Source of the DNA: Spraguea lophii
Lineage: Eukaryota > Microsporidia > Spragueidae
NCBI GenBank assembly: GCA_001887945.1
Contig: LDOQ01000232.1
Span: 1-57,205 of the forward strand
Length of the DNA stretch: 57,205 bases
Direction of reading: 5' to 3'
Under the pieces are notes generated by a model. It did not search any database and was not told the origin of the DNA. It saw only the letters and a program-made list of their open reading frames with translations. Position numbers and translations under genes: made by a program. Shown here piece by piece: positions 19,445 to 29,800 of this stretch (positions within the stretch are counted from its first letter, which is position 1; each line of letters begins with the position of its first letter).

Positions 19445-21178
19445 TTATAAAGCTTCAAAGTTAAATTGATTAACTTCTTCTTTCTTTATTTTCTCTCTTC
19501 TTCTCTTCTCTTTAAGACATAAAAATAATACTGTGATCATATTGAGTATAAGTATACCTATCATTATAATAGCCACTAAATATTTATATTCTCCTAAAGT
19601 TAAAAACAAATCTATACGCGGACTATCATTATTTTTTACTGGTTGAATATACAATTCTGAATTTGGTATAATTCTTGATGGTATTAAATATTTTCTATTT
19701 TTATACGGTACATATACTTCTAAATCCATAAGCTCTTTATTTTTACCACCTAATCCTATAAACGAATAATTATAAAGGTTGATATAACTAGTTTGTATTG
19801 CCTGATAACCTATTCTTAAACTATCATTAGCTAAAAATCTATATGTAACATTATAATGCATAAGATCATATCTCTTAAGTCGTGTAGTATTCAATATTAA
19901 TCTTAATTTATTTTTTAACATAATATTTTCATATGCAATAAGATCGCATTCTTCACCAGAATTATAATTTACAACAATAGCATATTTTCCATTCATTTTA
20001 AACGTGCATATCGATTCTATATTTCTTTTATGCATTATTTCACCTTTAAGCGGTTTATATTCAAACTTCCTCTTATTCCCATCTTGTATATTTTTTAACA
20101 ATCTTAATTCTTTTTTTGCCGTAATAATAAAAATATCAGGATATCCATCAGACGTTGTATCAATAACATAAAATTTCCCTCCATCGATAGCACAGCCATC
20201 ATTTAATCCCAAATCTTTAAACGTGCGTCTATATTCATAATATTTTTTACTATTCACATTCATATGTATAACTAAATACGGTGTATCACCAGATAGTGTA
20301 ATATACGCGATATCTATAATACCATTACTATCAAAATCAGAAATTATAAAATTACTGATATCTTCTTTTATCACAATAGAATTATATATTTTCTTTTTAT
20401 CATTCGTATAAAAATTTATACTTTTACCAGTATTCTTAGTTTCTAGAAATATAAATATATCTTTATCATCAATTCTTAAATATGAGAATGAATGGTTTTT
20501 TCCTAATTTCCAATCCGTAGCATATTCACTACCGTTTATATCTTTTATAAAACATTCACCATTATACATACCTATAATACTCACTCTATTATTTTGTTCA
20601 ATAATCGATGGTATTACATTAGATACTTTATTCAAAGAATTATAATATAATTTATTCTCTTTTATCTCAACGTATCCTAATTTATATGTTTTATTTATAT
20701 GATTTGTTTTGTTATTAAGGATAGCAGTAAGACTTGTATTACTTGTATTAGTATGCTTATCGTTTGTATTATTACTGTGATTATTGTTAGTATGGTTGTT
20801 ATCATTAGCATTATCGTTAATGTTAACATTATCTTTCATATTATCTCTCATATCACCATCATCCTTACCACCATCTACCATACCATCATTCTTATCACCA
20901 TCCTTATCACCACAATCCTGTACAACAAAAAATACTAAACTATTATTTATTGTTATAGGATTAATATTTACAATATTTTCCAATGCTATATCTTTATATA
21001 TTTTACTTTTACTAGAAGATATTATTAATTTAAATTTTTTCTTTTGTGTATCTGTTCCTAATAAATATAATCCTTTACCATAACTAGTATCTACATATGA
21101 TAATAATATAAAATTATCTGCAATGATAGAAGAATTATCAAATTCATAGTTTTCATTAGATTTGAACATTCCAAACAT
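19445..21178 (-). CDS. ITFG1/TIP-like FG-GAP membrane protein
   Basis: The protein is 577 aa and resembles the ITFG1 (T-cell immunomodulatory protein, TIP) family of type I membrane proteins with a beta-propeller-like lumenal or outer part. FG-GAP-type calcium-loop motifs are visible at about residue 285 (SDFDSNGIIDIAYI) and about 345 (DTTSDGYPDIFII). The C-terminal part carries the family-typical SFIGLGG, RIIPNSELYIQP and FLTLGEY stretches. One transmembrane helix follows (about 536-558), then a basic cytosolic tail ending NQFNFEAL, much like the family's conserved C-terminus. The N-terminus has no obvious signal peptide, which is unusual. Residues about 96-150 are an Asp/Asn/Thr-rich insertion. 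The coding strand reads GGGGG 7-11 bases before the ATG (21185-21189), a GGG-type variant of the start motif. Confidence 0.8.
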   Translation of the reverse strand: MFGMFKSNENYEFDNSSIIADNFILLSYVDTSYGKGLYLLGTDTQKKKFKLIISSSKSKIYKDIALENIVNINPITINNSLVFFVVQDCGDKDGDKNDGMVDGGKDDGDMRDNMKDNVNINDNANDNNHTNNNHSNNTNDKHTNTSNTSLTAILNNKTNHINKTYKLGYVEIKENKLYYNSLNKVSNVIPSIIEQNNRVSIIGMYNGECFIKDINGSEYATDWKLGKNHSFSYLRIDDKDIFIFLETKNTGKSINFYTNDKKKIYNSIVIKEDISNFIISDFDSNGIIDIAYITLSGDTPYLVIHMNVNSKKYYEYRRTFKDLGLNDGCAIDGGKFYVIDTTSDGYPDIFIITAKKELRLLKNIQDGNKRKFEYKPLKGEIMHKRNIESICTFKMNGKYAIVVNYNSGEECDLIAYENIMLKNKLRLILNTTRLKRYDLMHYNVTYRFLANDSLRIGYQAIQTSYINLYNYSFIGLGGKNKELMDLEVYVPYKNRKYLIPSRIIPNSELYIQPVKNNDSPRIDLFLTLGEYKYLVAIIMIGILILNMITVLFLCLKEKRRREKIKKEEVNQFNFEAL

Positions 21179-21342
21179 TTAATACCCCCTAGGAAAAAGA
21201 AAATAAATAAAACAATCAAAAATATTGGTTTAAGGAAAAGGAGAAAAATATTATTGATAGAATTATTAATAGTTATTGGTAGAATGAATTTAGTATTGAT
21301 TTAATATTGATTATTGATAATATATAATGATAACCATTAGAT

Positions 21343-21455
21343 CTAATAACAACAATAATACATATAATATATATAATACTAATAACAACGATAATACATA
21401 TAATATAGAATGATAACTATCAATTACTAATAACAACGATAATACACATAAATAT
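21343..21455. repeat. Tandem repeat with CTAATAACAACGATAATACA core
   Basis: The core recurs at 21343, 21379 and 21427. Spacing is 36 and 48 bases because part of the unit (AATGATAAC block) is missing from one copy. The array lies between the TBCC-like and ITFG1-like genes. Confidence 0.75.
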
Positions 21456-21462
21456 ATTTTAA

Positions 21463-22275
21463 TTACTCTGTTGTATATTTAAGTGTATAATTTACCATTG
21501 ACCCTGGCATACTAAAATCATTAACATTTTCCCATTGATTTTTATTTCTATCTAATCCTTCTTCTAAATATTCTTTTATAATTATATTATTACTCTCTTC
21601 TATAAATATTCCACTATCAGTATACGCTATAATCTCTATATTTATACATTCTTCTAATCTTATCTGTTTAGCTTTACATATAATAATACTATTCTTAGTA
21701 TTTCTTATTACTAATGATTCATCAGCTATACATTTTATTGATATATCATAACAATTATCTATTTGTATTTCATTACCATGTATAATGTGTTTTAATGTAA
21801 TGTTGTTGTTATTGTTATTAGTGGTATGGTTGTTATTGGTGGTGGTATTAGTATGTTTAGGTGTGTTAGTATTGTTAGTATTATTATCACTTATATGGGT
21901 TTCATTACTTTTATTATCACTCACACACTTACTATCACTCACGTACTTACCTATACCATCACTATAACTATCACTCATACCATCACTATCAACATTATCA
22001 CTTATATTATTATTATATATTCTTATTATATTACTTTGTGAATAATGAATATTTATTTTAATATTTTCTTTTTCTTTTACTATGAGTGCTTGTGGTTGTA
22101 TATTTTCATATTCTTGATATAATTGTTTTATTATTTTTAAATTATTTAAAGATATTTTTTTATTGTAGAATGATTTTATATCGTTAATTGTATGTTCATA
22201 ATCTATAATTGATTGTTTAGCTTTAATAATATTATTTTGATGTAATAATAATTTTATTTCTTCTATGATATTCAT
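21463..22275 (-). CDS. TBCC (tubulin cofactor C)-like protein
   Basis: This 270-aa protein looks like tubulin-binding cofactor C, which acts in the final step of alpha/beta-tubulin heterodimer folding as GTPase activator. The N-terminal 75 residues form a helical region like the TBCC spectrin-like domain. The C-terminal 110 residues are a right-handed beta-helix of the C-CAP/TBCC type. Successive rungs read IQIDNCYDISIKC, VIRNTKNSIIICKAKQIRLEEC and GIFIEESNNIIIKEY, and then NQWENVNDFSMPGS, the family's N-x-W-x-x-V-x-DF signature. The catalytic arginine usual in the QxR motif may correspond to KQIRLEEC. Between the two domains lies a Ser/Asp/Asn/Thr-rich spacer (about residues 88-160). CC(T)TAT lies just before the ATG. 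Confidence 0.75.
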   Translation of the reverse strand: MNIIEEIKLLLHQNNIIKAKQSIIDYEHTINDIKSFYNKKISLNNLKIIKQLYQEYENIQPQALIVKEKENIKINIHYSQSNIIRIYNNNISDNVDSDGMSDSYSDGIGKYVSDSKCVSDNKSNETHISDNNTNNTNTPKHTNTTTNNNHTTNNNNNNITLKHIIHGNEIQIDNCYDISIKCIADESLVIRNTKNSIIICKAKQIRLEECINIEIIAYTDSGIFIEESNNIIIKEYLEEGLDRNKNQWENVNDFSMPGSMVNYTLKYTTE

Positions 22276-22602
22276 ATAAGGATTATAAAATAAATAAATA
22301 TATATAATAATATATTATGTGTGATATATGTGATATATATGATAGATGAGTAAGTGATATTATGTGTGATATAAGTAGATGGTAGTAATACGATTATAAT
22401 AATAAATGATAATAAACTATAATACATAACATATAAATAATATTTATTTTATTTATTACCAGAGGAATATAAACTCTTTTACCTCTTTATTATTAAATAT
22501 ACTTTTATCTATCTATTATTAAATATATTTGTACTAATCATTTACTAATAAGTATACTTTAACATGTTTATTATTAAATATATTTTATTGTTTTATATTA
22601 AT
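22276..22602. other. AT-rich spacer with simple repeats
   Basis: Short repeats of TGTGATATA (about 22319-22370) and TTATTATTAAATATA (about 22487-22590) are seen. No gene or RNA is supported. Confidence 0.4.
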
Positions 22603-23340
22603 TTACATTAAAGACTCATAATTACTATATTTTCTTTTTAAAGCTTCGTATTCACTCCATTCCATATCGATTATACAATGACTATTTATATCTTCTTCTA
22701 TGTTATCTAAAATATAACATTCTTCATTTTCGAACGAGAGTGTAGCCTTATTGGATTTCAGAACGAAAGATAGATAAAACATATTTTCTATTGTTTTAGA
22801 ATAACTCTCCTTATCTAAAACCAATTGATAAAAATTGATTTTTTTTCTCTCTTTTAATATATGTTCTATTTTTGCGATTATATGTTTTGTATTATCTTTT
22901 TCTGTCTTTCTCTCTGTTAACAATGTTGAAGAAATAGAATTATTTAAATTGAATGTTTCTTTTACTTTTTTCTGTCTTTCTGTTTTAATTACATATTTAA
23001 TAGATGTTGGTTCATATAAATACATTCCTATATATTGTATATTATTAATATATCTATTTATTTTATTAGTATCAAAATCTTTAAGTAATTGATTTATATT
23101 TATTTTTTTATTTCTATGGTTCATTTGAAATTGGACGGATGATCGTTTTGTAGATTCGGTGGATATTTTGGCATCCATTTTCAATAGATTCGTATCTTCA
23201 ATACTGTGGAATAGTTTGTTGGTGCGGGAAATAATATCGTCAAGTATTGTATTGTCTTCAATCATGTCGTCCTTTTTTATATGTAGTTCAGTGTATATTT
23301 GTATGTATTTGGCATAAATGGAGTCTTCGTTGTTTTGCAT
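22603..23340 (-). CDS. NSE4: Nse4, SMC5/6 complex kleisin
   Basis: Nse4 is the kleisin that bridges the Smc5 and Smc6 heads in the nuclear SMC5/6 DNA-repair complex. The protein is 245 aa, shorter than yeast Nse4 (about 400). The N-terminal half contains the Smc6-neck-binding helices, with MDAKISTES typical of the family near residue 54. The C-terminal winged-helix part, from about residue 165, has the diagnostic INFYQLVLDKESYSKTIENM and FYLSFVLKSNKATLSF. The C-terminus is acidic. ATCCTTTA immediately precedes the ATG, a shortened form of the CCC motif. Confidence 0.88.
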   Translation of the reverse strand: MQNNEDSIYAKYIQIYTELHIKKDDMIEDNTILDDIISRTNKLFHSIEDTNLLKMDAKISTESTKRSSVQFQMNHRNKKININQLLKDFDTNKINRYINNIQYIGMYLYEPTSIKYVIKTERQKKVKETFNLNNSISSTLLTERKTEKDNTKHIIAKIEHILKERKKINFYQLVLDKESYSKTIENMFYLSFVLKSNKATLSFENEECYILDNIEEDINSHCIIDMEWSEYEALKRKYSNYESLM

Positions 23341-23564
23341 TAAAGGATAAAAAATTATAAATTTTATATGTGTTATGTATATGTGACATGTATGTGTTAT
23401 ATTACTTATATGAATGTTATAGATAAGAATATTTAATTATAAATGTTATATACGTGATATGGAGGAATGTTTCTTAAGATAATATTTTATTTGTTATTTT
23501 TAATTGTTTTTATGCTTAGATCAAGAGGCTTTCATTTCTTTTTTTAAATTAAATTATAAAAATA

Positions 23565-23995
23565 ATATTTTAATTATTATCGAGGTATTTCAGTCTGTTG
23601 CAGTTTATTGTAGTTTATGGTATTTGATTTCTAAAATATATTTAAACTTATATTAACTGGTTTCGTTACAGATATGCATTAATCTTATTTTACTTTATAT
23701 TTTAGAACGTTAGCATTTTCCATGTAATACAATTATCATTCTATTATCCTTAATGAAATTATAATATCTTTCTTGGTATAGTAATATATACTTATTAATC
23801 AATATAGGTATTATAATTAAACCAGTCAAACATTAGGTTAACTTAGCACTAAGGAATATCGTACAAGATATACATTATCGAATCTTCACACAATTAATTA
23901 TCTTTTATTTTTTTTGTTTTGATGTCTTCCTGTGATATAAATATCCGAACCAGTTAGACTTTAAACTTGGTTATCATCCTACAGTAACTAAATCA
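23565..23995 (-). repeat. Decayed SINE copy (d), nearly full length
   Basis: This aligns on the minus strand across almost the full element. Landmarks include ATTAACTGGTTTCGTTACAG and ATATGCATTAATCTTA (about 23660-23690), TTTCTTGGTATAGTAATATA (about 23770) and a relic of the tRNA-like head (TATCCGAACC, CTTGGTTATCATCC, about 23943-23980). It is strongly AT-shifted. The flanking 23341-23564 is plain AT-rich spacer. Confidence 0.75.
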
Positions 23996-24062
23996 ACAAA
24001 GTTGAAATAACTGATAGAAAGGCTTTCTCCTTAATAAAATAAATAATATTTTTAAAAATAAT

Positions 24063-24983
24063 TTAATCTTCTAATTCATATTCCATATCGCTTCCATCTT
24101 CATTTACAACATCTAAACTCGTCTGATATTTCTTTTTTATCAAATCTATGAGTTTATCACTAAGATATCCATTTTTTCTATCACATTCTTTTTTGAGATA
24201 TTTATTTCTATCACTTTCGATCTCTGCGATTGTTTCTTCATCCAAATATAATGCTTTTTTTCTTTTTATTGGTAATACCTGATATTTATACGCATTTACA
24301 TCTGTAGTTGGATTATATCCATATTTTATCCAGCTTGTTTGCCACGGTCCATTTGTACAGTAATATGCTATCAATGGTAAATATTTTTTATATTTTTGCA
24401 AATGGCTATAATCCTTCTTAATATCAATGAATTTCCATATTTTTTTTATTTCAAATAATTTTTTAAATGCGTTTTCCGCCTCCTCATTTCTTTCTCCCGA
24501 TATTATTTCCATATTGCATTCGATAGGCCATTCTCCATATTTTGTAAAATACGGCATATTTTTTTTCGTTTGTTCACATTGATAATCCTTAAGATCAAAA
24601 GATTTGAAATTGCCAGAAGTTGAAATTATTGAAGGTGTTGACATAGGAAAATAAAATTCAGGTGGAAAAGTCGCCATATGATCAAGATCTAATCCTATTT
24701 CATAATTTTTTAATTGTTGTATAAAATTCGAATAAAATTTTGTGGCAAAATCACTATTCGGAATATAGAAATCGGAAAATTCAAATTCATATAAATCTAC
24801 CTGTTTGTATGTTACTTCGTTATTTATAATTTCTATAATATATGCATGTTTTGAAGATTTTGAGGCTGTAATAATTTTACCGTCTACCGATTGTAATAAT
24901 TTTGATTCATAAACATCATCCCTCTTTTCTAAATATATATCTGTGTTTTTTAAAAGTAAAGGATAATCTACGACATCTACCAT
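24063..24983 (-). CDS. TFC1: TFIIIC subunit Tfc1/GTF3C5-like
   Basis: This is a subunit of the RNA polymerase III factor TFIIIC, corresponding to yeast tau95 (Tfc1), fission yeast Sfc1 and human GTF3C5, which helps bind the A box of tRNA-type promoters. The 306-aa protein keeps a recognisable dimerisation barrel at the N-terminus (about 1-75) and a DNA-binding region (about 125-240). The signature YYCTNGPWQTSWIKYGYNP, near residue 208, strongly resembles the family's DGPWRxxWIRxGYDPR motif. The C-terminus is acidic (GSDMEYELED), as in the family. It is much shorter than yeast Tfc1 (about 650 aa). CCC at 24985-24987 precedes the ATG by one base. Confidence 0.85.
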   Translation of the reverse strand: MVDVVDYPLLLKNTDIYLEKRDDVYESKLLQSVDGKIITASKSSKHAYIIEIINNEVTYKQVDLYEFEFSDFYIPNSDFATKFYSNFIQQLKNYEIGLDLDHMATFPPEFYFPMSTPSIISTSGNFKSFDLKDYQCEQTKKNMPYFTKYGEWPIECNMEIISGERNEEAENAFKKLFEIKKIWKFIDIKKDYSHLQKYKKYLPLIAYYCTNGPWQTSWIKYGYNPTTDVNAYKYQVLPIKRKKALYLDEETIAEIESDRNKYLKKECDRKNGYLSDKLIDLIKKKYQTSLDVVNEDGSDMEYELED

Positions 24984-25037
24984 AGGGTGTATTTTTATAA
25001 ATAAATAATTATTTTTTTTTTTGTAAATGGAATTTTT

Positions 25038-25380
25038 ATATTTATAGAGGTATTTTATTTAGCCGTGGTTTACTATAGTTGGTGGTTTTTGGTTTCTGCG
25101 GCATATTTAACTTTGTATTAACTGATTTCATTACAGATATGCAATAATCTTATTTTATTTTTTCAAGAGTGTTAAAGTTGTGTATATGTTGCGATCTTCA
25201 TGTTATCATCTTTAATAAGGTTTTAATATCTTCTTTGACGTAATAATATATATTCATAAATCAAGATAAAGATTGTAATCACACCGGTTAAACACTGCTT
25301 TAATACAGTAATAAAAGTATAGCTAATACTACGTTATCAAACTCTCACCCACTCAATATTTATTGTTTTATATTCAAACA
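25038..25380 (-). repeat. Decayed SINE copy (e)
   Basis: On the minus strand this matches the SINE body. Landmarks are ATTAACTGATTTCATTACAG and ATATGCAATAATC (about 25118-25150), the AAGAGTGTTAAAGTTGTGTATATG block (about 25165), CACCGGTTAAACACTGCTTTAAT (about 25281) and CTCACCCACTCAA (about 25353). The tRNA-like head is missing. Confidence 0.72.
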
Positions 25381-26188
25381 ACTTATTTATTTACATCTTA
25401 TTTTTATTGCATAATTAGGAAATTCATTTATAAAAATTTTATGGTTCGAGATTGAAAATTTAAATAATTGTATATTTATAAAAATTTTCAAAATATTATT
25501 TTCCATTCTTTTTGAAAAAAAAATCTAAGAATTAACTGATGTAATTGCAATTATTATATTAACTGGAAATTTTAAAACATTATACCATAAAAAAAGATGA
25601 TATAATCTCATTAAAACTTGTTAAACGCTAACCACATACATAATTATAATGTTCAGAAATATAAAGTAAGATATGGTTAATCAATCAAATATAAAATAAA
25701 ATTACTCCAAGTTACCTGATGAATTAAAACTTCCATTGTCTTAAACCATAATAGTAACAAATTATCAGAATGTAATTTAAAATAACTTCTAATGTATCAT
25801 ATGATATGATAATTTATTTAAAAATCAAATTATAAAGTTATGTAATAGATTAAGATTAAAGAACGAATAATAACATATATACAGGTTATTAATTTAAAAA
25901 CATTGTAAAAATAATTAAATTAAAAATATATATGAAAATCCCTTATAAGTAATATGAGAGAAATATCTATTATTACATCTAAAAGATATTTGATATTATA
26001 ACCAACTGAATAAATCTTTATAAATATAATACTACCCATATAATAATTATAATGTTTGATATAAATTTATATTGTAATTATAATAATAAAAGAATTCTAT
26101 GGCTATTTAAAGGTATATTGTATTATCATAAAGAAAAAAATAATAAATATTCAATTATTGAATAAAAATATTTTTTACCGAATAAATT
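25381..26188. other. AT-rich spacer
   Basis: No open frame, RNA gene or repeat is supported in this stretch, downstream of the eL6 gene. Confidence 0.4.
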
Positions 26189-26704
26189 TTAATGATTAAT
26201 TTCATAGAAATCTACTGTATTATTAATTTCATATGGTGTTTCAAAGTATTTCTTCATGAATTTCTCATTTTCTATTTCCTTCAATAACAACTCTTCAATA
26301 TCGTTTTCCTCCTTTGTTAAAACCTTCTCCTTGGTATTAAATTTCTTAAAACTTCTTTTAGATTCCTTTGCTCTATATTTCTTATCCAATCTTATATCAA
26401 GTACTATAGATGTTCTGAGTAAAAATCTTTCATCGATTTCAAAAAGACCAATACCATTAATAGATGGTAATCCCATGCATAATGCCTTATTATCTTCTGT
26501 TCTTGATAAATATACTACTCTGTATGATGCATATTCTCCTTCAAGAACAACCACTACATTACCTTGTACTAGATCTGTTCTTAATTCTATTGGTGCTGGT
26601 TTATGTAATTCTAATAATTTCTCTGCAAATGCAGGTATATCGTCAGCAGTATAGTAGTTTTTTATATTCGATATGTTTAAACGTTGTTGTCTTTCTGATT
26701 GCAT
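26189..26704 (-). CDS. RPL6: 60S ribosomal protein eL6
   Basis: The 171-aa protein matches ribosomal protein eL6 (L6e), a large-subunit surface protein. After a short N-terminal part, the SH3-like core runs from about residue 40. It shows LRTDLVQGNVVVVLEGEYAS, RVVYLSR, the CMGLPSINGIGLFEIDERFL block (equivalent to TGPFxINGVPLRRVNQRYV) and TSIVLDI. The basic linker KKYRAKESKRSFKKF and a helical acidic tail follow. Its length is close to yeast eL6 (176 aa). CCC at 26707-26709, in ATCCCTAATG, supports the start. Opposite-strand open frames are shadows. Confidence 0.92.
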   Translation of the reverse strand: MQSERQQRLNISNIKNYYTADDIPAFAEKLLELHKPAPIELRTDLVQGNVVVVLEGEYASYRVVYLSRTEDNKALCMGLPSINGIGLFEIDERFLLRTSIVLDIRLDKKYRAKESKRSFKKFNTKEKVLTKEENDIEELLLKEIENEKFMKKYFETPYEINNTVDFYEINH

Positions 26705-28078
26705 TAGGGATAAAAAAATAAATATTGAAAAAAAAATAATATTTTTATTTTTTTAATGAAAATAAAACAAAATAAATTTTTTATAAAGAAATAAATGTAA
26801 TTAAATGTTTTATCGTTAATAATATTTATTTGTTGTGCTATGATTATATTGTTTTATAAGTATAAGGATATTATTGGTTTATATGATTGTATGATTAGAT
26901 GGTTTATAGATATAAAGAGGTTTATGCTATTATTGATTTATAGATATAAAGATATTAAAATTATATGTTTGTCGTTTATTTGGTACATTAAAATTATGAA
27001 TTAAATATTTTTTATTCCTTAGTTGTCTGAAGTAATGTAGAATATGCTGTATGTTTATTTTATCCATTAAAAATATGAATAAATCAGAGGATATTTCTAT
27101 ATATGTAACACATGTGATTATATGTTACTTAAGATTCTTAATAATTTCATATTTATTAGTTTTGATACGTTAATTGTATTAATTTCATTTTATTTTAATT
27201 TCATAATATTTGTATATGATGGATTTAATTGTCTTTTTTTAGTTCTAATTTAATTATAATTTTTTTTATTATAATAATAACTAAGCTATTGTTAACATAA
27301 AGTAGTTTTCCAGGATCCAATTAAATATTGTTATAATATAAACTTAAAATAATATACAAATATGTAATATTATATTATTATTTTCATTTCTTTTATATTT
27401 TAAATTTATATTAACGTATTCAAGAGGATTTGAAATTTTGACTTCTAAATATTTTTTTTTAAATAAAATTTTACCCTTAGTATTATTTACTCTTCATCAG
27501 TCGAAAGAATCTTTTGATTTTTCCTAAAGATTAACGTGGTGTAGAATGCGAAAGAATACTCTTAATTTTTGGAATATGGCCTTTATAGGCTTTTTATATT
27601 AAATAAAATTTATTGTATTTTCTTGCCACAAAGCAAGATCATGGAGGTGTTTGTTTTTATGATGATGTTTGGCGTATAATATTTTTTGTTTATTATTTTA
27701 TTTTTATTATTTTTAAAGAGTTGGGTTGGTTTAAATGTAATTATTGATGATAATATCTTTATAATAATATCTAAAATAATATGATAATTAATTATTCTAT
27801 AGTTATTTATAATAATCTAGTAATAAATAAGTGAAGGATTTTCCTTCTGGTAAAAAACAAAAAAATATTTTAGTAATAATCTTTCAAAATTCAATGGTGG
27901 TATTGAGATATAATAATATTTTATTAACATATTGATAAACTAATACACAGATATACCAATAATATTATTAAGGTATTATAAAAATATTAGATACTCTATT
28001 TTTAATACAAAAATCAAATCATTATTTAGTTTAATTTTAAAATTCTGTTATTTTAAAAAAATAAAATTTTGTCCTATA
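26705..28078. other. Long gene-free spacer
   Basis: About 1.4 kb between divergent eL6 and kinase genes. Two copies of TTTATAGATATAAAGA lie near 26902 and 26937. A segment at about 27490-27690 is less AT-rich and can form a small GCCT/AGGC hairpin near 27580, but I cannot assign it to an RNA family. Confidence 0.4.
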
Positions 28079-28088
28079 CCCTTTGATG
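28079..28088 (+). promoter_or_regulatory. CCC start motif deciding the kinase start
   Basis: ACCCTTTGATG places the CCC run (28079-28081) five bases from the ATG at 28086. This sets the start at 28086; the in-frame TTG at 28083 is not needed. Confidence 0.75.
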
Positions 28089-28985
28089 GAAGAATATTAC
28101 GATAAAAAAATAATTGGAAAAGGTACGTATGGTAAAGTATATAAATGTATTGATAAAGATTTAAATAAAGTTATTTCCGTCAAAGAATTAGATAATGAAG
28201 ATGTACATTTTACTACTGTTAGAGAATTAAAGAGTCTTAGGATGTTGAGACATAAAAATATTGTAGAATGTTATAAAATATTTCATAAAGAATCATTTCA
28301 TATTGTAATGGAATATGTAGATTATGATTTATCGGTGCTTATTGAAAGAAAAACTATTTTTTCTGAAATGGCTATAAAAACAATTATAGGTCAAATATGT
28401 TCAGGATTGGAATATATGCATTCTTTGAATTTAATACACAGAGATATTAAACCTGGAAATATATTAATTTCAGAAGAAGGTGTGGTGAAAATAATCGATT
28501 TTGGACTCACACGTGAAATTTCTTCTACGATGACACATAAAACATGTAGTCTTTGGTACAGGGCACCGGAACTTCTTCTCGGAAAAACCAATTATGATGA
28601 GAAAGTGGATGCATGGCCATTAGGATGTATTATTTATGAAATGATAACTAAAAAAATATTATTTAGTGGTAATGATGAATTAGAACAAATTCATAATGTT
28701 TTTAATGCATTGGGATCTCCTACTGTTGAATATCCATTAAGTAATATGATAAAATTAAATAGATATAATCGAGATGAATCGTGGGTTGATATAATAGGAA
28801 ATTATTTTAGAAATCTTGATGCTAGCAATGATCTTATTTTTCTTCTTGGCGAATTTCTTAATATAAATCCTAAACATAGATTATCGGCTAAGAATTATAA
28901 ATTTCTAAATTTTCTAGAAGGAAATGAGTCATTGAGTATTAGGCCAGGTATTATAGAAGTTAGAAATTTTGGTAGAAAAATGTAA
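28086..28985 (+). CDS. Divergent cyclin-dependent-type kinase
   Basis: A 299-aa Ser/Thr kinase of the CDK group, consisting of almost nothing but the catalytic domain. It shows the Gly loop GKGTYGKVY (11-19), the ATP lysine K33 (ISVKEL) and a C-helix FTTVRELKSL (42-51) in place of a PSTAIRE-like helix. HRDIKPGN (118-125) and DFGLTR (138-143) are present. In the T-loop, THKTCSLWYRAPELLLG has Ser155 where CDK2 has Thr160. VDAWPLGCI then replaces the usual VDIWSxGCI. The catalytic Lys, Asp120 and Asp138 are all present, so it should be active. Which CDK it is (cell-cycle, CTD or other) cannot be told. CCC sits just upstream of the ATG. Confidence 0.85.
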   Translation: MEEYYDKKIIGKGTYGKVYKCIDKDLNKVISVKELDNEDVHFTTVRELKSLRMLRHKNIVECYKIFHKESFHIVMEYVDYDLSVLIERKTIFSEMAIKTIIGQICSGLEYMHSLNLIHRDIKPGNILISEEGVVKIIDFGLTREISSTMTHKTCSLWYRAPELLLGKTNYDEKVDAWPLGCIIYEMITKKILFSGNDELEQIHNVFNALGSPTVEYPLSNMIKLNRYNRDESWVDIIGNYFRNLDASNDLIFLLGEFLNINPKHRLSAKNYKFLNFLEGNESLSIRPGIIEVRNFGRKM

Positions 28986-29025
28986 ATTATAGAAATAAAA
29001 ATTTTAAAAACTATGTTTTATTTGA

Positions 29026-29691
29026 TTATTCTTCGTCTTCTTCTAATCCTCCTTCTGCTGATAAAAGATTGGCTGATAAATCAGATTCATTTTCTTCTTC
29101 AATTTCACTAAGAAGATTACTGACTAAAGGTTTTGCTAAAAGTTTATCCGTTTTTTTATCTTTTGTATCTTCTTTCTTCTCTTCCTTTTTGCTTCCTTTT
29201 AGTTCTTCTTTTTTATTTTCTTTTAATTCCTCTTTTTTGGTTTCTTTTGTATCCTTTGCGACTGCGAAAGCTGTTTCCTTATTTTTAAGTGCAGATAATC
29301 TTCTTGATTTTAGAGCGCTTTTCTTTTCAGTTTTATCTTTTTTCTCTTCTTTCTTCTCGTCCTTTTTCATTTCTGCTTTAGCATTTGCTGATTTTAATGA
29401 TTTTTTTTCTTGTGTTTTTTCACTTTTTTTGTTATCATCTTTGCTTGCAAGTTTGGAACTTTTCTTTTCTGTTTTTTTATCGTTATTTTTACTCTCATCA
29501 TTACTAGAAAGTTTAGATTTGGATTTATCAGTTTTTTTCAATTCATTTTTCTTCTCTTTCTCTTTTTCTTCTGCGGCTAATAAAGATCTTCTTTTAACCA
29601 AATTACTTCTTTGCATTAATTTTTGTGTTAATCCACTTGCCTTTGCTACTATAGAAGAAATATATACCAGAGCTAATATTACTTTGTTCAT
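29026..29691 (-). CDS. Lysine-rich secreted protein
   Basis: The protein is 221 aa from the first ATG at 29691. The frame stays open seven codons further upstream but without another ATG. A signal peptide is clear (MNKVILALVYISSIVAKASG). The mature part is dominated by Lys, Glu and Ser in KKxEKK-type runs and has no cysteines. Short dibasic-plus-leucine spots interrupt it (KRRSLLAAEE near residue 33, SRRLSALKN near 130), and it ends in an acidic tail (EEENESDLSANLLSAEGG then EDEE). High-lysine secreted proteins without structure occur among microsporidian polar-tube and spore-wall proteins, for example PTP2-like ones, but no diagnostic feature links this one to them. There is no CCC motif. 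Confidence 0.7.
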   Translation of the reverse strand: MNKVILALVYISSIVAKASGLTQKLMQRSNLVKRRSLLAAEEKEKEKKNELKKTDKSKSKLSSNDESKNNDKKTEKKSSKLASKDDNKKSEKTQEKKSLKSANAKAEMKKDEKKEEKKDKTEKKSALKSRRLSALKNKETAFAVAKDTKETKKEELKENKKEELKGSKKEEKKEDTKDKKTDKLLAKPLVSNLLSEIEEENESDLSANLLSAEGGLEEDEE

Positions 29692-29800
29692 TTGCTTTGT
29701 TAGTTTCTTCACGTTAAATACATGTTTTTAAACAATGTTTTATCTTAAAACAACTGTTTTACAAAAGATAATTTGATATGATTTTTATATTTAAAACATA

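Noticed and set aside
27490..27690. Structured RNA gene, for example a spliceosomal RNA
   Set aside because: Less AT-rich with a small hairpin, but none of the U2, U5, U6 or 5S rRNA core motifs could be found.
29069..29731. 220-codon plus-strand frame rich in Ser, Phe and Leu
   Set aside because: Mirror of the Lys/Glu-rich secreted protein on the minus strand, which has a proper signal peptide.
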